A stretch of 64,000 bases of DNA from Clostridia bacterium (lineage in GTDB: Bacteria; Bacillota; Clostridia; Christensenellales; Pumilibacteraceae): NCBI GenBank assembly GCA_022791055.1, contig JAAVYI010000029.1:40648-104647 (forward strand), given 5' to 3'. Positions within the stretch are counted from its first letter, which is position 1. Each line of letters starts with the position of its first letter. Made by a program: the position numbers and the translations under genes. Positions 1-9,724 of the stretch are shown here, in pieces. The notes beneath the pieces were generated by a model. The model had not been told where the DNA came from, made no database searches, and saw nothing but the letters and a program-made list of their open reading frames with translations.

Positions 1-1317
1 GGCGTTGCCCGCCCCGTCGACGATCGCAAAGTCGTCGACATGCTCCGATTGGGGTATGTCGAGCGTCGCCTCGATCACCTGCTCGCACGCGCGTTCGGTC
101 GGATTGAACGCCGCCACCACGTAATTGCGGTCGTCGCGGTCGGGGTGGTCGATGTGCAAAGCGAGCGTTTCCAGCCCGCGGCGCAGCACTTCGTCGCCCA
201 TTTCCTCGATACGGCGATAGCTGTCGACCATGTACGCGTGTACCTCGTCGCGCGAGCAGCCGCAAATATTGTCGTGCGGGTGATTCTTCAACAGCTGTTT
301 CCACAGATACGCCAATTCGCCTTGCGGATAAACGCCGTCGAATCCGCTCGCTTGCAAATAGGCAAACAGCGGCTCGATCTTGTTTTGCAACAGATCCTCT
401 GCGCGCACGTTGGCGCGTTTTAAATAGGTACGCGACGAGCGGCAGCCTTTGAGCAGATCGCCGTCGTGTCCTTTGTCGAGCGCGCCCTCGTACACCGGCG
501 GCCGGACGGCGTGTTCGGCAAAATAGCGCTCGATATAGCGCAGATAGTCGGCCAGCGTGACCTGCTCGATGTCGACGCCGTCGGCCTTTAATCCGTCGAT
601 GACCGTCCGTACGTCGGCCTGCGGGTCGAGGTGGTCGACGCCGTTCATCAAAAGAATACAGTCGGTCAAGCCGTCCTTGAAATTCTCGATATTCTCTCTC
701 AAAAGCGCCTGCGCCTCTACCATGTCGGCCGGGATATGCTGCGCGTTGTTGTACCAGTGCCGCAAAAAGACCGCCGTCTTTTCGGTGCCGTCGGCGCCGC
801 GCCAAATCAATTCGGGCGTCGCGGGCCGCTCGAACGGGCCTTTTTCCGCGTCCCACTCGACAAACTTATAGCCGCGCGCAAAGAAAAATCCGTCGACGCC
901 GAAATTGTCGAGGATCTGCGGCAGTTGCGAGACGTTCCCGAACTGGTCGGGCGCATAGCCGACGCGCGAGCATTTGCCGAATCGTTCGGCGAGTTCGGTC
1001 CCGATCATCAGATTGCGCACCGTCGCCTCGCCGCTTGTCAAAAAGAAATCGTTTTGCAAATACCACGGCCCTACGACGATATTGCCGGCCGTGATATACT
1101 TCTTTAAAAGCGCCTCGTTTTGCGGCCGAATTTCGAGATAGTCCTCGAGTACGACCGTCTGCGCGTCGAGGTGAAAAATATATTCGCCGTCTTTTTCCAG
1201 AATTTCGAGCAGCCGATCGATCAGGCCGACCAAGCGCAAGCGAAACACCGAAAACGGCATATACCATTCCCGATCCCAGTGTGTATGCGATATGACCGCA
1301 AATTTTTTCCGTTTCAT
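1..1317 (-). CDS. GH38 alpha-mannosidase, 3' end cut by window edge
   Basis: This gene would remove terminal alpha-mannose from mannosides or N-glycan fragments, presumably in the cytoplasm because no signal peptide is visible. The N-terminus reads MKRKKFAVISHTHWDREWYM, and HTHWDREWY is the signature metal-binding start of GH38. GYAPDQFGN near residue 124 matches the conserved PD-x-FG segment that carries the nucleophile Asp. The frame stays open to base 1 (439 codons visible), so the C-terminal beta domains are missing. The start ATG overlaps the stop of the GH3 gene by 4 bp (ATGA), which indicates translational coupling as the last visible gene of the mannoside operon. Family is seen directly; exact substrate is inferred from the neighbours. 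Confidence 0.9.
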   Translation of the reverse strand, partial: MKRKKFAVISHTHWDREWYMPFSVFRLRLVGLIDRLLEILEKDGEYIFHLDAQTVVLEDYLEIRPQNEALLKKYITAGNIVVGPWYLQNDFFLTSGEATVRNLMIGTELAERFGKCSRVGYAPDQFGNVSQLPQILDNFGVDGFFFARGYKFVEWDAEKGPFERPATPELIWRGADGTEKTAVFLRHWYNNAQHIPADMVEAQALLRENIENFKDGLTDCILLMNGVDHLDPQADVRTVIDGLKADGVDIEQVTLADYLRYIERYFAEHAVRPPVYEGALDKGHDGDLLKGCRSSRTYLKRANVRAEDLLQNKIEPLFAYLQASGFDGVYPQGELAYLWKQLLKNHPHDNICGCSRDEVHAYMVDSYRRIEEMGDEVLRRGLETLALHIDHPDRDDRNYVVAAFNPTERACEQVIEATLDIPQSEHVDDFAIVDGAGNA

Positions 1318-3527
1318 TGTATGATGATCTCTCCGCCGATTTGTTCGATTTGTATCCTGTACCGTCCGGACACGATCCGGCAAACGCCGTCGGCGTCCCA
1401 CTGCGAAAACGCCTCGGCGCCCAACCGCAGCGCCACCGTCTTTTTGCCGCCCTTTTCGATCGCCGTCTTTTCAAACGCCCTTAGCCGCTTTTGATACGGC
1501 AGCGCCGCCCCGCCCGCTGCCGCCGACACGAACAGCAAAACGGTTTCTTTGCCGTCGCACGCGCCGATGTTCTCGACCGTAATCGACACTTCGACCGCCC
1601 CGCCGTCGGCAAGTTCGGCCGCCGTCGCGGGGCGAATGCGCAAGTCGGAATAGGCAAACCGCGTGTAAGAAAGCCCGTACCCGAACGCAAACTGCGGTGC
1701 GTTCTCCAAGTCGGTATAATTGCCGTCGACGCCGTTCTTTCGTTTCCAGTACGTCACAGGCAGTTGCGCGCTGCATTTGGGTACGCTGACCGACAGCTTG
1801 CCCGACGGGTTGACCTTGCCGCAAAGTATGTCGGCCAACACCGGTGCGGCCGCCTCTCCGTTGTAGAACATGTACAGCGCGCCGCGGCAGTACGACAGCA
1901 TTTCTTCGGTACCGTACGGACGGCCGCCGCTGACGACGCACACGATATTTTTATTGACTGCCGCCAACTTTTTGACAAACGCCGTCTGGTGTTCGGCGAT
2001 CTTAACTTCGGCCAGGTCGTAGCCTTCGCCGCAGTCGGCGGTTTCGGTCGCTCCGGCCACCGCTGCTCCGTTCTCCGCAAACTGCGTCCCGAAGTCGCGC
2101 TCGCTCGAGCCGCCCGCCACCACAATCACGGCGTCGACGTCGGCGGCCGCCGCGATCGCCGCCGCCTCGTCTAGACACCCGACCAAATCGAACGCGCGCG
2201 CATAACGCACGTCGGCGAACGTTTCGATAAGCGCCTGCCGCACCGTCTTGATCTTGCCGTCCTCTTGATACGACGTGTAGTCGCCCAGCAGCGCATACAC
2301 CGAATCGGCGAGCGCGCCGCACAGCAAAATTTTGCTCTTTCTCGCAAGCGGCAGAATGCCGTCGTTTTTAACGAGCACCGGCGTTTCTTCGGCCATGCGC
2401 CGCGGCAGATCGCTCGCCTGTCGCCGTGCCGCCTTTTCGAGCAGCGGCTTATCGAACAGGCCGCAGGCGATCTTGACCGTCAGTATGCGCAGTACTGCGC
2501 GGTCGACGTCTGCCTCGTCGATCAGGCCGCGCTCCAACGCTTCGCCGAGCCGCGTCGAGGCCGCGTCCCAAAGTCCGACGTCTACGCCGGCTTTGACCGC
2601 CAGTGCGCCCGCCGCCACCGGGTCGCCCGTCAGCAGTTCCAAACGGTCAATCCCGAATCCGTCGGCCATGATAAGCCCACGAAAACCGCGGGCGCGCATC
2701 GACTCGAACAGCGGGGCGTTGGCGTGGCACGGCGTGCCGTCGACGTCGTTATACGCGGCCATAAAACCCCAAGCGCCGCCGTCGATCCCGCCGCGCACAG
2801 GGCTTAGGTGTACTTCGTGTAATTCCCGCGCGCCGATCCGCGCCGACGCCAGATTGCGGCCGCCCTCGCACGCCCCTTGCGCGCACACGTGTTTGAGGAC
2901 GGCGACGCAGCGCCCGTCGCCCTGCGCGCCCTCGGCCAACGCCCGCGCCAACGTGTACGCCAAATACGGATCCTCGCCGTAGCATTCTTCGCTTCTGCCC
3001 CAACGCGGATCGCACAGCATATCGACGGCCGACGACAGCATCAGTTGCGTGCCGGTCTGCCGCAGTTCTTCCGAAACGCTTTCGCAACACGCCCGATACA
3101 GCGCGGGATCGAATGCGCAGCCGACGGCGAGATTGACCGGATACACGGGCGAGCCGAGCGACTGCGCGCCGTGGTTGGCCTCGCCTGTTATCAGCACGGG
3201 AATTTTGTGCGGGCTGTGCGCAAGCACGTAGCTCTGCACAAGATTGTACACCTCTACGCGGTCGCACATCGGAATACCCGTGCGCGCATCGGCGCCCGAC
3301 CACGGATCGGCGCGGAACAGACCGTACAGGCAGCCGAGACCTTGGCGGCGGGCTACCTCGTCTTTGAATTTGTCGGTCAACGCATAGCCGTCTGCGGTTT
3401 TTCGGTAACACTCCCACCCGAACAGCGTCTGCGGAATCTGCCCCAGCTTTTCGGAAAGCGTCATCGAATGTAGCAGTGCGTCGGCGCGCGCGCGAGCCGA
3501 CGCCATTTTGTTATCTGTGTCTTGCAT
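1314..3527 (-). CDS. Glycoside hydrolase family 3 (beta-glycosidase type)
   Basis: This 737-aa cytoplasmic enzyme has the GH3 layout: an N-terminal TIM barrel, an alpha/beta sandwich and a C-terminal fibronectin-III-like domain (from about residue 630, after GYGLSYTRF). Family landmarks are PRWGRSEECYGEDPYLA (about 174-190), KHVCAQGA (212-219) and GLIMADGF, whose Asp289 aligns with the nucleophile of the usual SDW motif; here it reads ADG. I chose the ATG at 3527 because AAAGG lies just upstream and it starts 7 nt after the permease stop; an in-frame ATG at 3593 lies inside the permease gene. GH3 members include beta-glucosidases, xylosidases and N-acetylglucosaminidases. In this locus a role in trimming imported mannose-containing oligosaccharides is inferred. 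Confidence 0.9.
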   Translation of the reverse strand: MQDTDNKMASARARADALLHSMTLSEKLGQIPQTLFGWECYRKTADGYALTDKFKDEVARRQGLGCLYGLFRADPWSGADARTGIPMCDRVEVYNLVQSYVLAHSPHKIPVLITGEANHGAQSLGSPVYPVNLAVGCAFDPALYRACCESVSEELRQTGTQLMLSSAVDMLCDPRWGRSEECYGEDPYLAYTLARALAEGAQGDGRCVAVLKHVCAQGACEGGRNLASARIGARELHEVHLSPVRGGIDGGAWGFMAAYNDVDGTPCHANAPLFESMRARGFRGLIMADGFGIDRLELLTGDPVAAGALAVKAGVDVGLWDAASTRLGEALERGLIDEADVDRAVLRILTVKIACGLFDKPLLEKAARRQASDLPRRMAEETPVLVKNDGILPLARKSKILLCGALADSVYALLGDYTSYQEDGKIKTVRQALIETFADVRYARAFDLVGCLDEAAAIAAAADVDAVIVVAGGSSERDFGTQFAENGAAVAGATETADCGEGYDLAEVKIAEHQTAFVKKLAAVNKNIVCVVSGGRPYGTEEMLSYCRGALYMFYNGEAAAPVLADILCGKVNPSGKLSVSVPKCSAQLPVTYWKRKNGVDGNYTDLENAPQFAFGYGLSYTRFAYSDLRIRPATAAELADGGAVEVSITVENIGACDGKETVLLFVSAAAGGAALPYQKRLRAFEKTAIEKGGKKTVALRLGAEAFSQWDADGVCRIVSGRYRIQIEQIGGEIIIQ

Positions 3528-3534
3528 AGACCTT

Positions 3535-4422
3535 TTATCCCTTAATGCCGGTAATGGTAATCCCCTCGACGAAATACTTTTGCGCGAACGCAAAGATCAA
3601 AAACGACGGGATCATGACCAGCATACTGGCCGCGCAAATAATATTCCAAGCGCGTTGCGTGCCGATCTTGCACTGGCTGAAAAAGATGAACAGCCCGTAG
3701 CCGAGCGTATACAGATTTTCGTCGGTCAAGTACAGTAACGGGCTGAAAAAGTCGTTCCAGCAACCGGTGAACGTAAAGACGGCGATCGTCATGATGATCG
3801 GCATACTCAGCGGCAAGGCGATCTTTATGAACTGAACCGGCTCGGACGCGCCGTCGATCTCCGCGCTTTCAAACAGCGACCGCGGAATGGTACTGACGAA
3901 CTGCCGCACCAAAAACACGTTGGAGATACCGCCGCCCAAGAATGCCGGAATAATGAACGGATAGTACTTGTTGATCCAGCCGAATCCGACGTACATTTCG
4001 AACGTCGGGATCTGCAACACCGTACCCGGCACCATGATCATCGCCATCATCGCAAGGAATATATACTTCTTGTGCCTGACGTTGAACTTGCTGAACGCAT
4101 AGCCGGCCATGGTCGAGGTCAGCGGCACGCCGATGACATTGGCGATACAGATGATCAGCGAGTTGCCGAGATACTTGAAAAACGGAAACCGTTGGAACAC
4201 TTCCCGATACGCCTGCCCCGAAAAAGGACTGGGGATAAAGCCGTACGGATTGTTGACGATCTGATCGTTGGTTTTAAACGCAGTGACGATGACAGTAAAC
4301 AGCGGGAACACTGTAAAGATCGCCAGCCCGATCAACGCGACGTTGAGAAGAATTTTTTTGGTCAAGCGTTTGCCGTTGAACGCGCGCTTGACGACCTTTT
4401 TATTGACAAATGCGTTTTCCAT
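3535..4422 (-). CDS. Sugar ABC transporter permease, MalG type
   Basis: This is a 295-aa inner-membrane permease of the CUT1 carbohydrate ABC family. It has a first membrane segment near residues 25-50 (ending VFPLFTVIVTAF), further hydrophobic segments, and the cytoplasmic EAA loop SLFESAEIDGASE that docks on the ATPase. It ends GITITGIKG, typical of MalG/LacG/AraQ proteins. It follows the MalF-type gene after 10 bp, and the GH3 gene begins 7 bp after its stop. No ATPase gene lies in the cluster, so it probably uses a shared MsmK/UgpC-type ATPase encoded elsewhere (established for many Firmicutes CUT1 systems; inference here). Confidence 0.92.
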   Translation of the reverse strand: MENAFVNKKVVKRAFNGKRLTKKILLNVALIGLAIFTVFPLFTVIVTAFKTNDQIVNNPYGFIPSPFSGQAYREVFQRFPFFKYLGNSLIICIANVIGVPLTSTMAGYAFSKFNVRHKKYIFLAMMAMIMVPGTVLQIPTFEMYVGFGWINKYYPFIIPAFLGGGISNVFLVRQFVSTIPRSLFESAEIDGASEPVQFIKIALPLSMPIIMTIAVFTFTGCWNDFFSPLLYLTDENLYTLGYGLFIFFSQCKIGTQRAWNIICAASMLVMIPSFLIFAFAQKYFVEGITITGIKG

Positions 4423-4432
4423 GTCCGTCTCC

Positions 4433-5329
4433 TCAAATGTCGTAGTCGAAGAATCGCTTGTTGATCAGATTGTACAGGCCGGTGATCACCATGATGACGA
4501 CGAACAGGATCCAAGCAAGCGCCGAGGCGTAACCGAGTTGGAACTCGCCCGAATAGGCGTGCGAATACAGGTTGACCATGTAGAAGTTAACCGGGACGCC
4601 GACGCCCGTGCCGGAAATGACGTAGGCCTCTGTAAAGATCTGAATGCTGCCGATGATGCTCATCATCACGTTGTAGAAAATGACGCGCGTCATTTGCGGG
4701 AACGTCACGTGCCAAAACATCTGCCAGCCGTTGGCCCCTTCTAAGGAAGCCGCCTCGTAGTAGTCGCGCGAGATCCCCAGCAATCCGGCCAAGAAGATGA
4801 CCATTTTGCCGCCGAACGCCCACAATCCCATTAAGATCATCGTCGGCAGCGCCGTTTTGGTACTCGACAGCCACATAGGCGGATTTTCGATCCCCAACCC
4901 GCGCAGCATGATGTTAATAACGCCTTGCGACGGGCTGAAGATGAAGCCGAAGGCGATCACGCTCGCTACGCCCGGTATGATCGAGGGTATGTAGTAAATA
5001 ATGCGGAAACCCTTGATAAACGGGTGTTTGCTGGTCAGCAAGAGCGCCACCAAAAGCCCCATGACGTTGGTGATGATGACCGAAAATACGGCAAAGATCA
5101 TCGACGTCCCCAGCGATTCCCATACATACGGGTCTTTAAACGCGCGCAGGTAGTTGGCGAATCCGACCCATTGCGTTTCGTCGAATCCCAAAAGCGTGCG
5201 GTTGGTAAAGCTGATGAACAGCGCGCGGAAAAAGGGATAGAGCGCCAGTCCGGTAAAGCCTATCAGTGCGGGCAGCATGAAAATGTAAAACCAAAAAACC
5301 TGCCTGCCCTTTCGTTTCAAAATCGTCAT
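4433..5329 (-). CDS. Sugar ABC transporter permease, MalF/UgpA type
   Basis: A 298-aa permease with six predicted membrane segments. The first (FYIFMLPALIGFTGLALYPF) and the following periplasm-facing FxxALxNTxxF-like region are typical of the MalF/UgpA branch. The EAA loop reads YYEAASLEGANGWQMFWHV. It should form a heterodimer with the MalG-type partner encoded 10 bp downstream. The start ATG is preceded by a GGAGG-type site (revcomp of 5333-5350 region, AGGAGGTCACGG). A 258-bp gap with a dispersed repeat separates it from the binding-protein gene upstream. Confidence 0.92.
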   Translation of the reverse strand: MTILKRKGRQVFWFYIFMLPALIGFTGLALYPFFRALFISFTNRTLLGFDETQWVGFANYLRAFKDPYVWESLGTSMIFAVFSVIITNVMGLLVALLLTSKHPFIKGFRIIYYIPSIIPGVASVIAFGFIFSPSQGVINIMLRGLGIENPPMWLSSTKTALPTMILMGLWAFGGKMVIFLAGLLGISRDYYEAASLEGANGWQMFWHVTFPQMTRVIFYNVMMSIIGSIQIFTEAYVISGTGVGVPVNFYMVNLYSHAYSGEFQLGYASALAWILFVVIMVITGLYNLINKRFFDYDI

Positions 5330-5405
5330 TGTTGTGTCCGTGACCTCCTGTCACAAGATTGTGTCGTACGGTAGGGTAAAACTGTTTAGAGTTGTGTTAA
5401 AACCT

Positions 5406-5526
5406 ATGGAAAAACAGTAAAGACTTTTTGTCACACCGAGCGAAGTCAAGGAATGCACTAGGCGCATAAATTTATTATTTTATTCGCTTCGCTAGACCCC
5501 TCGGCTACGCTCGGGGTGATAAACTC
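5406..5526 (+). repeat. Dispersed intergenic repeat, family R1, copy 1
   Basis: This stretch fills most of the 258-bp gap between the solute-binding protein and MalF-type genes. It aligns along its length with the reverse complement of 63496-63622: shared blocks include AGTAAAGAC, TTTGTCA, CCGAGCG, CAAG-AATG, GGCG-ATAAATT, ATTCGCTT, GCTAGACCC and a terminal hairpin built on CCCTCGGCT...CTCGGGG. Such GAGCGAAG-type repeats are common between genes in clostridial metagenome contigs. No coding signal is seen. It may act as a weak terminator or processing site between the binding protein and permease genes (inference). Confidence 0.7.
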
Positions 5527-5587
5527 ATTTCCTTTCGGACATTTTGCCACAACTCTATGGCAATCTCTTGCGGCATGTGCGCTCCCT

Positions 5588-6922
5588 TTACGACATGTAG
5601 TTTTGGCGTATGTAATCGTTGGCGCGCTTGGTCGCCTCGTCCAATCCGTCCGAAACGTTGTACTCGCCCTCGAGGATCTTGGTGACGTAGTTCTGTACGA
5701 TCGTCAGATTGACGTAGGTGAAGTACTTTTCGCTCGGCAGCGATTTGCAGTAACCGTTTTCGAGCGACTCGTAAGCTGCTTCGAGATTCTGCGGCGCGGG
5801 GCGCTCCGCTTTGGGAACGGCGAGCAACAACTCTTTGCCCGACGTGCGGCAAGGCGGATACGGATAGGCGTTCCATTCCTCGAACGAACGTTTGCGCGTC
5901 ATGTATTTGATCAGTGACCAGGTCGCTTCGACCGATTTGCTGTTCTTGTAAATGCCGTAGGCCGATACCGCCAACTCTCCGCCGGCATGGTTGCCGTTGA
6001 CCGCCGGCAGCAACTGGACGTCCCAGTCGAGGCCTTTGATCCCGCGGAAAATGCTCCAGTTGGAGATATGTCCGCCGTAATCCATGGCGTAATTTTTGGT
6101 CGAGAAGTCTCCGAACGTTTCGTCGATACCCGGTTTATTGGAAATGCGGTTGGCCGCAAACATTTTGTCGTAGTACCGTTGCAACCCCGCTTTCGCCGCA
6201 GTCGTGTTCAGATCTACATAGCCGTCTTTCATGAACTCACCGCCCGCTTGGCGAACATGGATCAGCCACTCGCCCCACCAGCCGATGGTAGAATAGCAAC
6301 CGAACTTGGAGACCGCGCCGCCGCTTCTGACCGTCAGTTTATCGGCCGTGTCGTAAAATTCTTCATACGTCCAGTCGGCTTGCGGATACTCGACCAATCG
6401 GTCGGCGTTCGCTGGCGTCGCGTTAAACGCATCAAAAATGTCCTTGTTGTAGTACAGCAGGCTGACATTGAAGAACTCCGGCAAGTAGTACGTTTTGCCG
6501 TCGCGCTTGCACTTGTCCAGCACCGCGGAAATAAAGTCGGCCGAATCGACTTCCGCATCGTCGCGCGCGAGTAGCTCGTCAAGCGGCAACAGATATTTAA
6601 ACTGATTGCCGATATGCACGTCGCCGCCCAAAATGAGGTCGGGTGCGTCGTTTTGCGCGATCATCGTTTGCTGTTTATCCTGCACCTGCCCGCCGCCGAC
6701 GGGGATCAGGTTGAGGGTGTACCCCTGTTCGGCGTACTGCGTTTCATAACCGTTTTTGATGTCCGTCCAGTAGTCGATTTTGTCGGCCTCGTAGACGACG
6801 GTCACCGTCTTGCCGTCGACGCGCTTTTGCCCGCCGATCCCGAACCCCGCGCACGCCGTAAACGAGAACAGCGTCGCAAGCGCGATCATACCCACTATCA
6901 TTGTTTTTGCTAATTTCTTCAT
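5588..6922 (-). CDS. Sugar ABC transporter substrate-binding lipoprotein
   Basis: A 444-aa family 1 extracellular solute-binding protein. Residues 1-24 form a lipoprotein signal (MKKLAKTMIVGMIALATLFS followed by FTAC), so Cys24 would be lipidated. The mature part has the usual pattern: TVTVVYEADKIDYW near the N-terminus, the DAPDLILGGD hinge motif and WTYEEFYDTADKL in the first lobe, and a C-terminal lobe ending in a region of short helices. It is the receptor for the two permeases that follow. Its own leader contains a 13-bp perfect hairpin (6936-6961), which may set expression relative to upstream genes. Substrate is inferred as a mannose-containing oligosaccharide from the locus. Confidence 0.92.
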   Translation of the reverse strand: MKKLAKTMIVGMIALATLFSFTACAGFGIGGQKRVDGKTVTVVYEADKIDYWTDIKNGYETQYAEQGYTLNLIPVGGGQVQDKQQTMIAQNDAPDLILGGDVHIGNQFKYLLPLDELLARDDAEVDSADFISAVLDKCKRDGKTYYLPEFFNVSLLYYNKDIFDAFNATPANADRLVEYPQADWTYEEFYDTADKLTVRSGGAVSKFGCYSTIGWWGEWLIHVRQAGGEFMKDGYVDLNTTAAKAGLQRYYDKMFAANRISNKPGIDETFGDFSTKNYAMDYGGHISNWSIFRGIKGLDWDVQLLPAVNGNHAGGELAVSAYGIYKNSKSVEATWSLIKYMTRKRSFEEWNAYPYPPCRTSGKELLLAVPKAERPAPQNLEAAYESLENGYCKSLPSEKYFTYVNLTIVQNYVTKILEGEYNVSDGLDEATKRANDYIRQNYMS

Positions 6923-6935
6923 ACCCTTTTGCCGT

Positions 6936-6961
6936 ACCGACCTTCCGCGCGGAAGGTCGGT
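6936..6961 (-). promoter_or_regulatory. Intercistronic 13-bp perfect hairpin before binding-protein gene
   Basis: ACCGACCTTCCGC is followed at once by its exact reverse complement GCGGAAGGTCGGT. No T-run follows on the minus strand, so a complete intrinsic terminator is unlikely. It sits 14 bp upstream of the binding-protein ATG. A role as an mRNA-stabilising 5' stem that raises the binding protein over the rest of the operon is plausible but unproven. Confidence 0.5.
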
Positions 6962-7008
6962 CGACTTCTCCTTTAAAATTTTTCCCTCATCCGTATTCCC
7001 CGGCGCTT

Positions 7009-9703
7009 TTAGTCCGCGTCTGCCGGCAAGGCTTTGGCAAACGCAAATTCGTACAGTTCGATTTTGCCGGTTGATTGCAATGAAAGTTTAATACTGAGCT
7101 GTCCCTTTTTCTCTCCTTTCCAACTTTTCGATCCCGTACCCGCCGTAGGCGTCGCGTCGGGAATGGCGAAATATACATGGCACACGCCGTCACTGTCCGT
7201 CACTTCTTTTACCTTATCTTGATAATTGACATGAATCCAATGCCAGTCGTCTTGCGAAAGCAGCTCAAAACCGAAATTGTTTTTCATGGTGAAGTCGGAT
7301 TGCGCTTTATAGGAAAGAACAAAGTAGTTATAGTCAGCCTTAAACTCCAACTGCCCTGTAAAGGCCTTTGTAATCGTCGCGTTTGCGTTCGTCGAGGTAA
7401 TCAACATACCCCCCCCCCGCAACTTCTTTGGTGCAACTGCTTACCGTCAAACCGGCATCGTCGCCATAATCAACGATAACGGGGCTGTCTTCCGGAAGCT
7501 CGTTTACCAAGCCCAACGAATGCAATGCGATTTCTTTTAAAGCGGGGCCGGCTTGAATCTTGACCAGTACCGTTATCGCTTTGTTTGTCTGTCCGCGTAA
7601 TGCTTCGGGAATCTCGTAATATACATGGTGTACGCCCGCTTTATCGATTACCGCTTTTGTCGCTGCATTATAATTGATATCGCCCGATATATCCTTGATT
7701 TGGAATTGGAACATTGCGTCCGGACTATAACCACCCAGCGGTTTAAACGCAAGTACAAAGTATCCGCTTTGCGGGAACGTGAGCGTGTACGACTTAATCA
7801 ATTCCGACCAGTCTTGCCCTTGAACTTTGGCATATACGAGATTTCCGGTCGTCATATCCATGCGCATTGCCGCACCGTCATACATGATATAGAAATCGTC
7901 ATGATAGTCCTTATATAGTCCGTTCGGCAATTTCGTGGAATTGTTTGCGGTAATCGTGTTCACGTTCAGCGTACAATAATCTTCAAACGTTCCTTCCTGC
8001 ACTTCTCGGTTAAATACCGTAAACGATACCGTTTTGGTCTCTGCACCGGTCGCTGTCACTGTAATGACGTAACTGCCGACTTCGGTGATCTCGGTGCCGC
8101 TTGCGTATTCGGTCGCTTCGCTTCCGTCTTTTCGGATCGTCGCGGTACCCTTGTCGAAGGTCAGCGCCGGCCGATCGCGCCAAGCGATATTGATGATGTC
8201 GCCGTCCTCGATGCCCGACGTATTGATAACCACCTGCTTGACGACGGTAAACGAAATCGTGTGTTCGAACGTGCCGGCTTTAACCGTGACGACATAGCTG
8301 CCGACTTCGGTGATCTCGGTGCCGCTGATGTATTCGGCCGCTTCGCCGCCGTCTTTTCGAATCGTCGCGGTACCCTTGTCGAACGTGACTTGCGCGCCCG
8401 CTTCGGCGCTGTTGACGGTGGCGCCGTCGGCCGTACCCGAAATTTCGATGTCGGTGATCGGATCGGCGGTAGTCTCCAGACCGTTTAATTGGAACGTTTT
8501 TTCGTCGGACTTGCCGACGATGTAAAATTCGAGCAATACGTCGACGTTCTCGGACACACCGAAGAACTTTTGCAGATTGATCTCGTGCTTGCCGGTCTTG
8601 GTGGTGTCGATCAGCGTGATCTGCGGATTTGTCTTTTGATAGTTGACGTATTTGTTGGCTTTGATCGCCCAGGAGCCGACCACTTGCATCACATCGACGA
8701 TCAAAAAGGGATATTCTTCGGTGTTGAAGTTGACGCGCTTATCGAAGTGGCCGTAGCCCTCGCTGCCGGTGATGACCGCCGTCGCGCTGTCGTCGCCGTC
8801 AAACCACTGGATATTGGCGGTTGCTGCTTTCCAGGTGTTGATCGTCTCGGCCGTCTTGTCGACATAGACGCCGCAGGGCGCGAGCGGCGCGATCTCTTTC
8901 GCGCTCTTGTAGTAGTCGAACACGCCGACCATGTCGGTATTGGCGTTGCCGACGATGTTACAGTCGACCCACACGGTCTGATCGGTCATGTTCCAGCCGT
9001 GTGCTTCGGCATAGGTCTTGACGTCGACGTAATACAGTCCGGCCACGTCGAACGAAACGTCGAGTTTTTCGTCGGCGTTCTCCTCGAGGCGCAGTACCAT
9101 GGTCGCAGAACAGTTGACGACTTTTTCGATACGCACTTCGACGAACGGCCATTCGGTTACGTCGACGTGTTCGATCTTGCGGCGGGAAATGCCCCACGCC
9201 TGGCTGTCGGCCGGGTGCGACACGGTCAGGTTGCCGCCGACAAAGGAAATTTGCGAATCGGTGAAATAGTCGGCTTGCGGCACGTCGTCGACAAACTCGT
9301 CGGTGATCTGCCCCGTCGTGTCGGGCGGCGCGATCGAGAACCGTACCGAAACGGTATCGGCGTTGTCGTGCGTGACGGTCAAGAGATACGAACCGACTTG
9401 GGTGACGGCGGTACCGCTTGTATAGGCGGCGGCCGCGCCGCTGTTGCGGCTCAACGTTGCCGTACCCTTATCGAACGTAGGCTTTACGTCGCTACCGTAG
9501 GCGTATGCCTTGTTGTTCTCCACACCGGTGACGGTAATGACTTCCTTCTCGGGCGGCTCGTCGTCCCCGCCGGGCGTTACGACGGGCGGTTTGGGATCGT
9601 CTCCGTTCGGACCGGGCGTCGGGGTTTTGTCGCCGCAAGCCGCGACGCCAAGCGCCAACACGAGCGTCAGCAGGCCGACGAGCAGCCATCTCATTTTTTT
9701 CAT
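7009..9703 (-). CDS. Large Ig/CBM-like lipoprotein, frame broken at G10 tract
   Basis: The protein begins as a lipoprotein (MKKMRWLLVGLLTLVLALGV then AAC; Cys23) followed by a Pro/Asp-rich linker. It then has Ig-like units repeating GTATIRKDG-x-A-EY-SGTEITEVGSY, and several beta-sandwich, carbohydrate-binding-like modules. The frame from 9703 reads on to a stop at 7340, but at 7409-7418 a run of ten C (G10 on the coding strand) shifts it. The adjacent frame continues to 7009 with residues (ITSTNANATI, HVYFAIPDA) that parallel the preceding module (HVYYEIPEA). With nine or twelve G the frame would be whole, giving about 897 aa. So this is a phase-variable gene, a recent frameshift, or a sequencing error. 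A strong GGAGG site precedes the start. Confidence 0.8.
7409..7418 (-). repeat. G10 homopolymer tract inside lipoprotein gene
   Basis: Ten consecutive C on the plus strand, read as G10 in the coding direction, in the codons for Ala-Gly-Gly-Gly. The reading frame switches exactly here: upstream coding is in one frame and the homologous continuation is in the next. Runs of this length are prone to slipped-strand mispairing and are classic contingency loci in surface protein genes; they are also prone to assembly error. Confidence 0.85.
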
Positions 9704-9724
9704 TTTCCTACTCCTCCTAAAAAT

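Noticed and set aside
6936..6961. Intrinsic terminator between the Ig-like lipoprotein and the solute-binding protein genes
   Set aside because: The stem is perfect but no T-run follows it in the direction of transcription.
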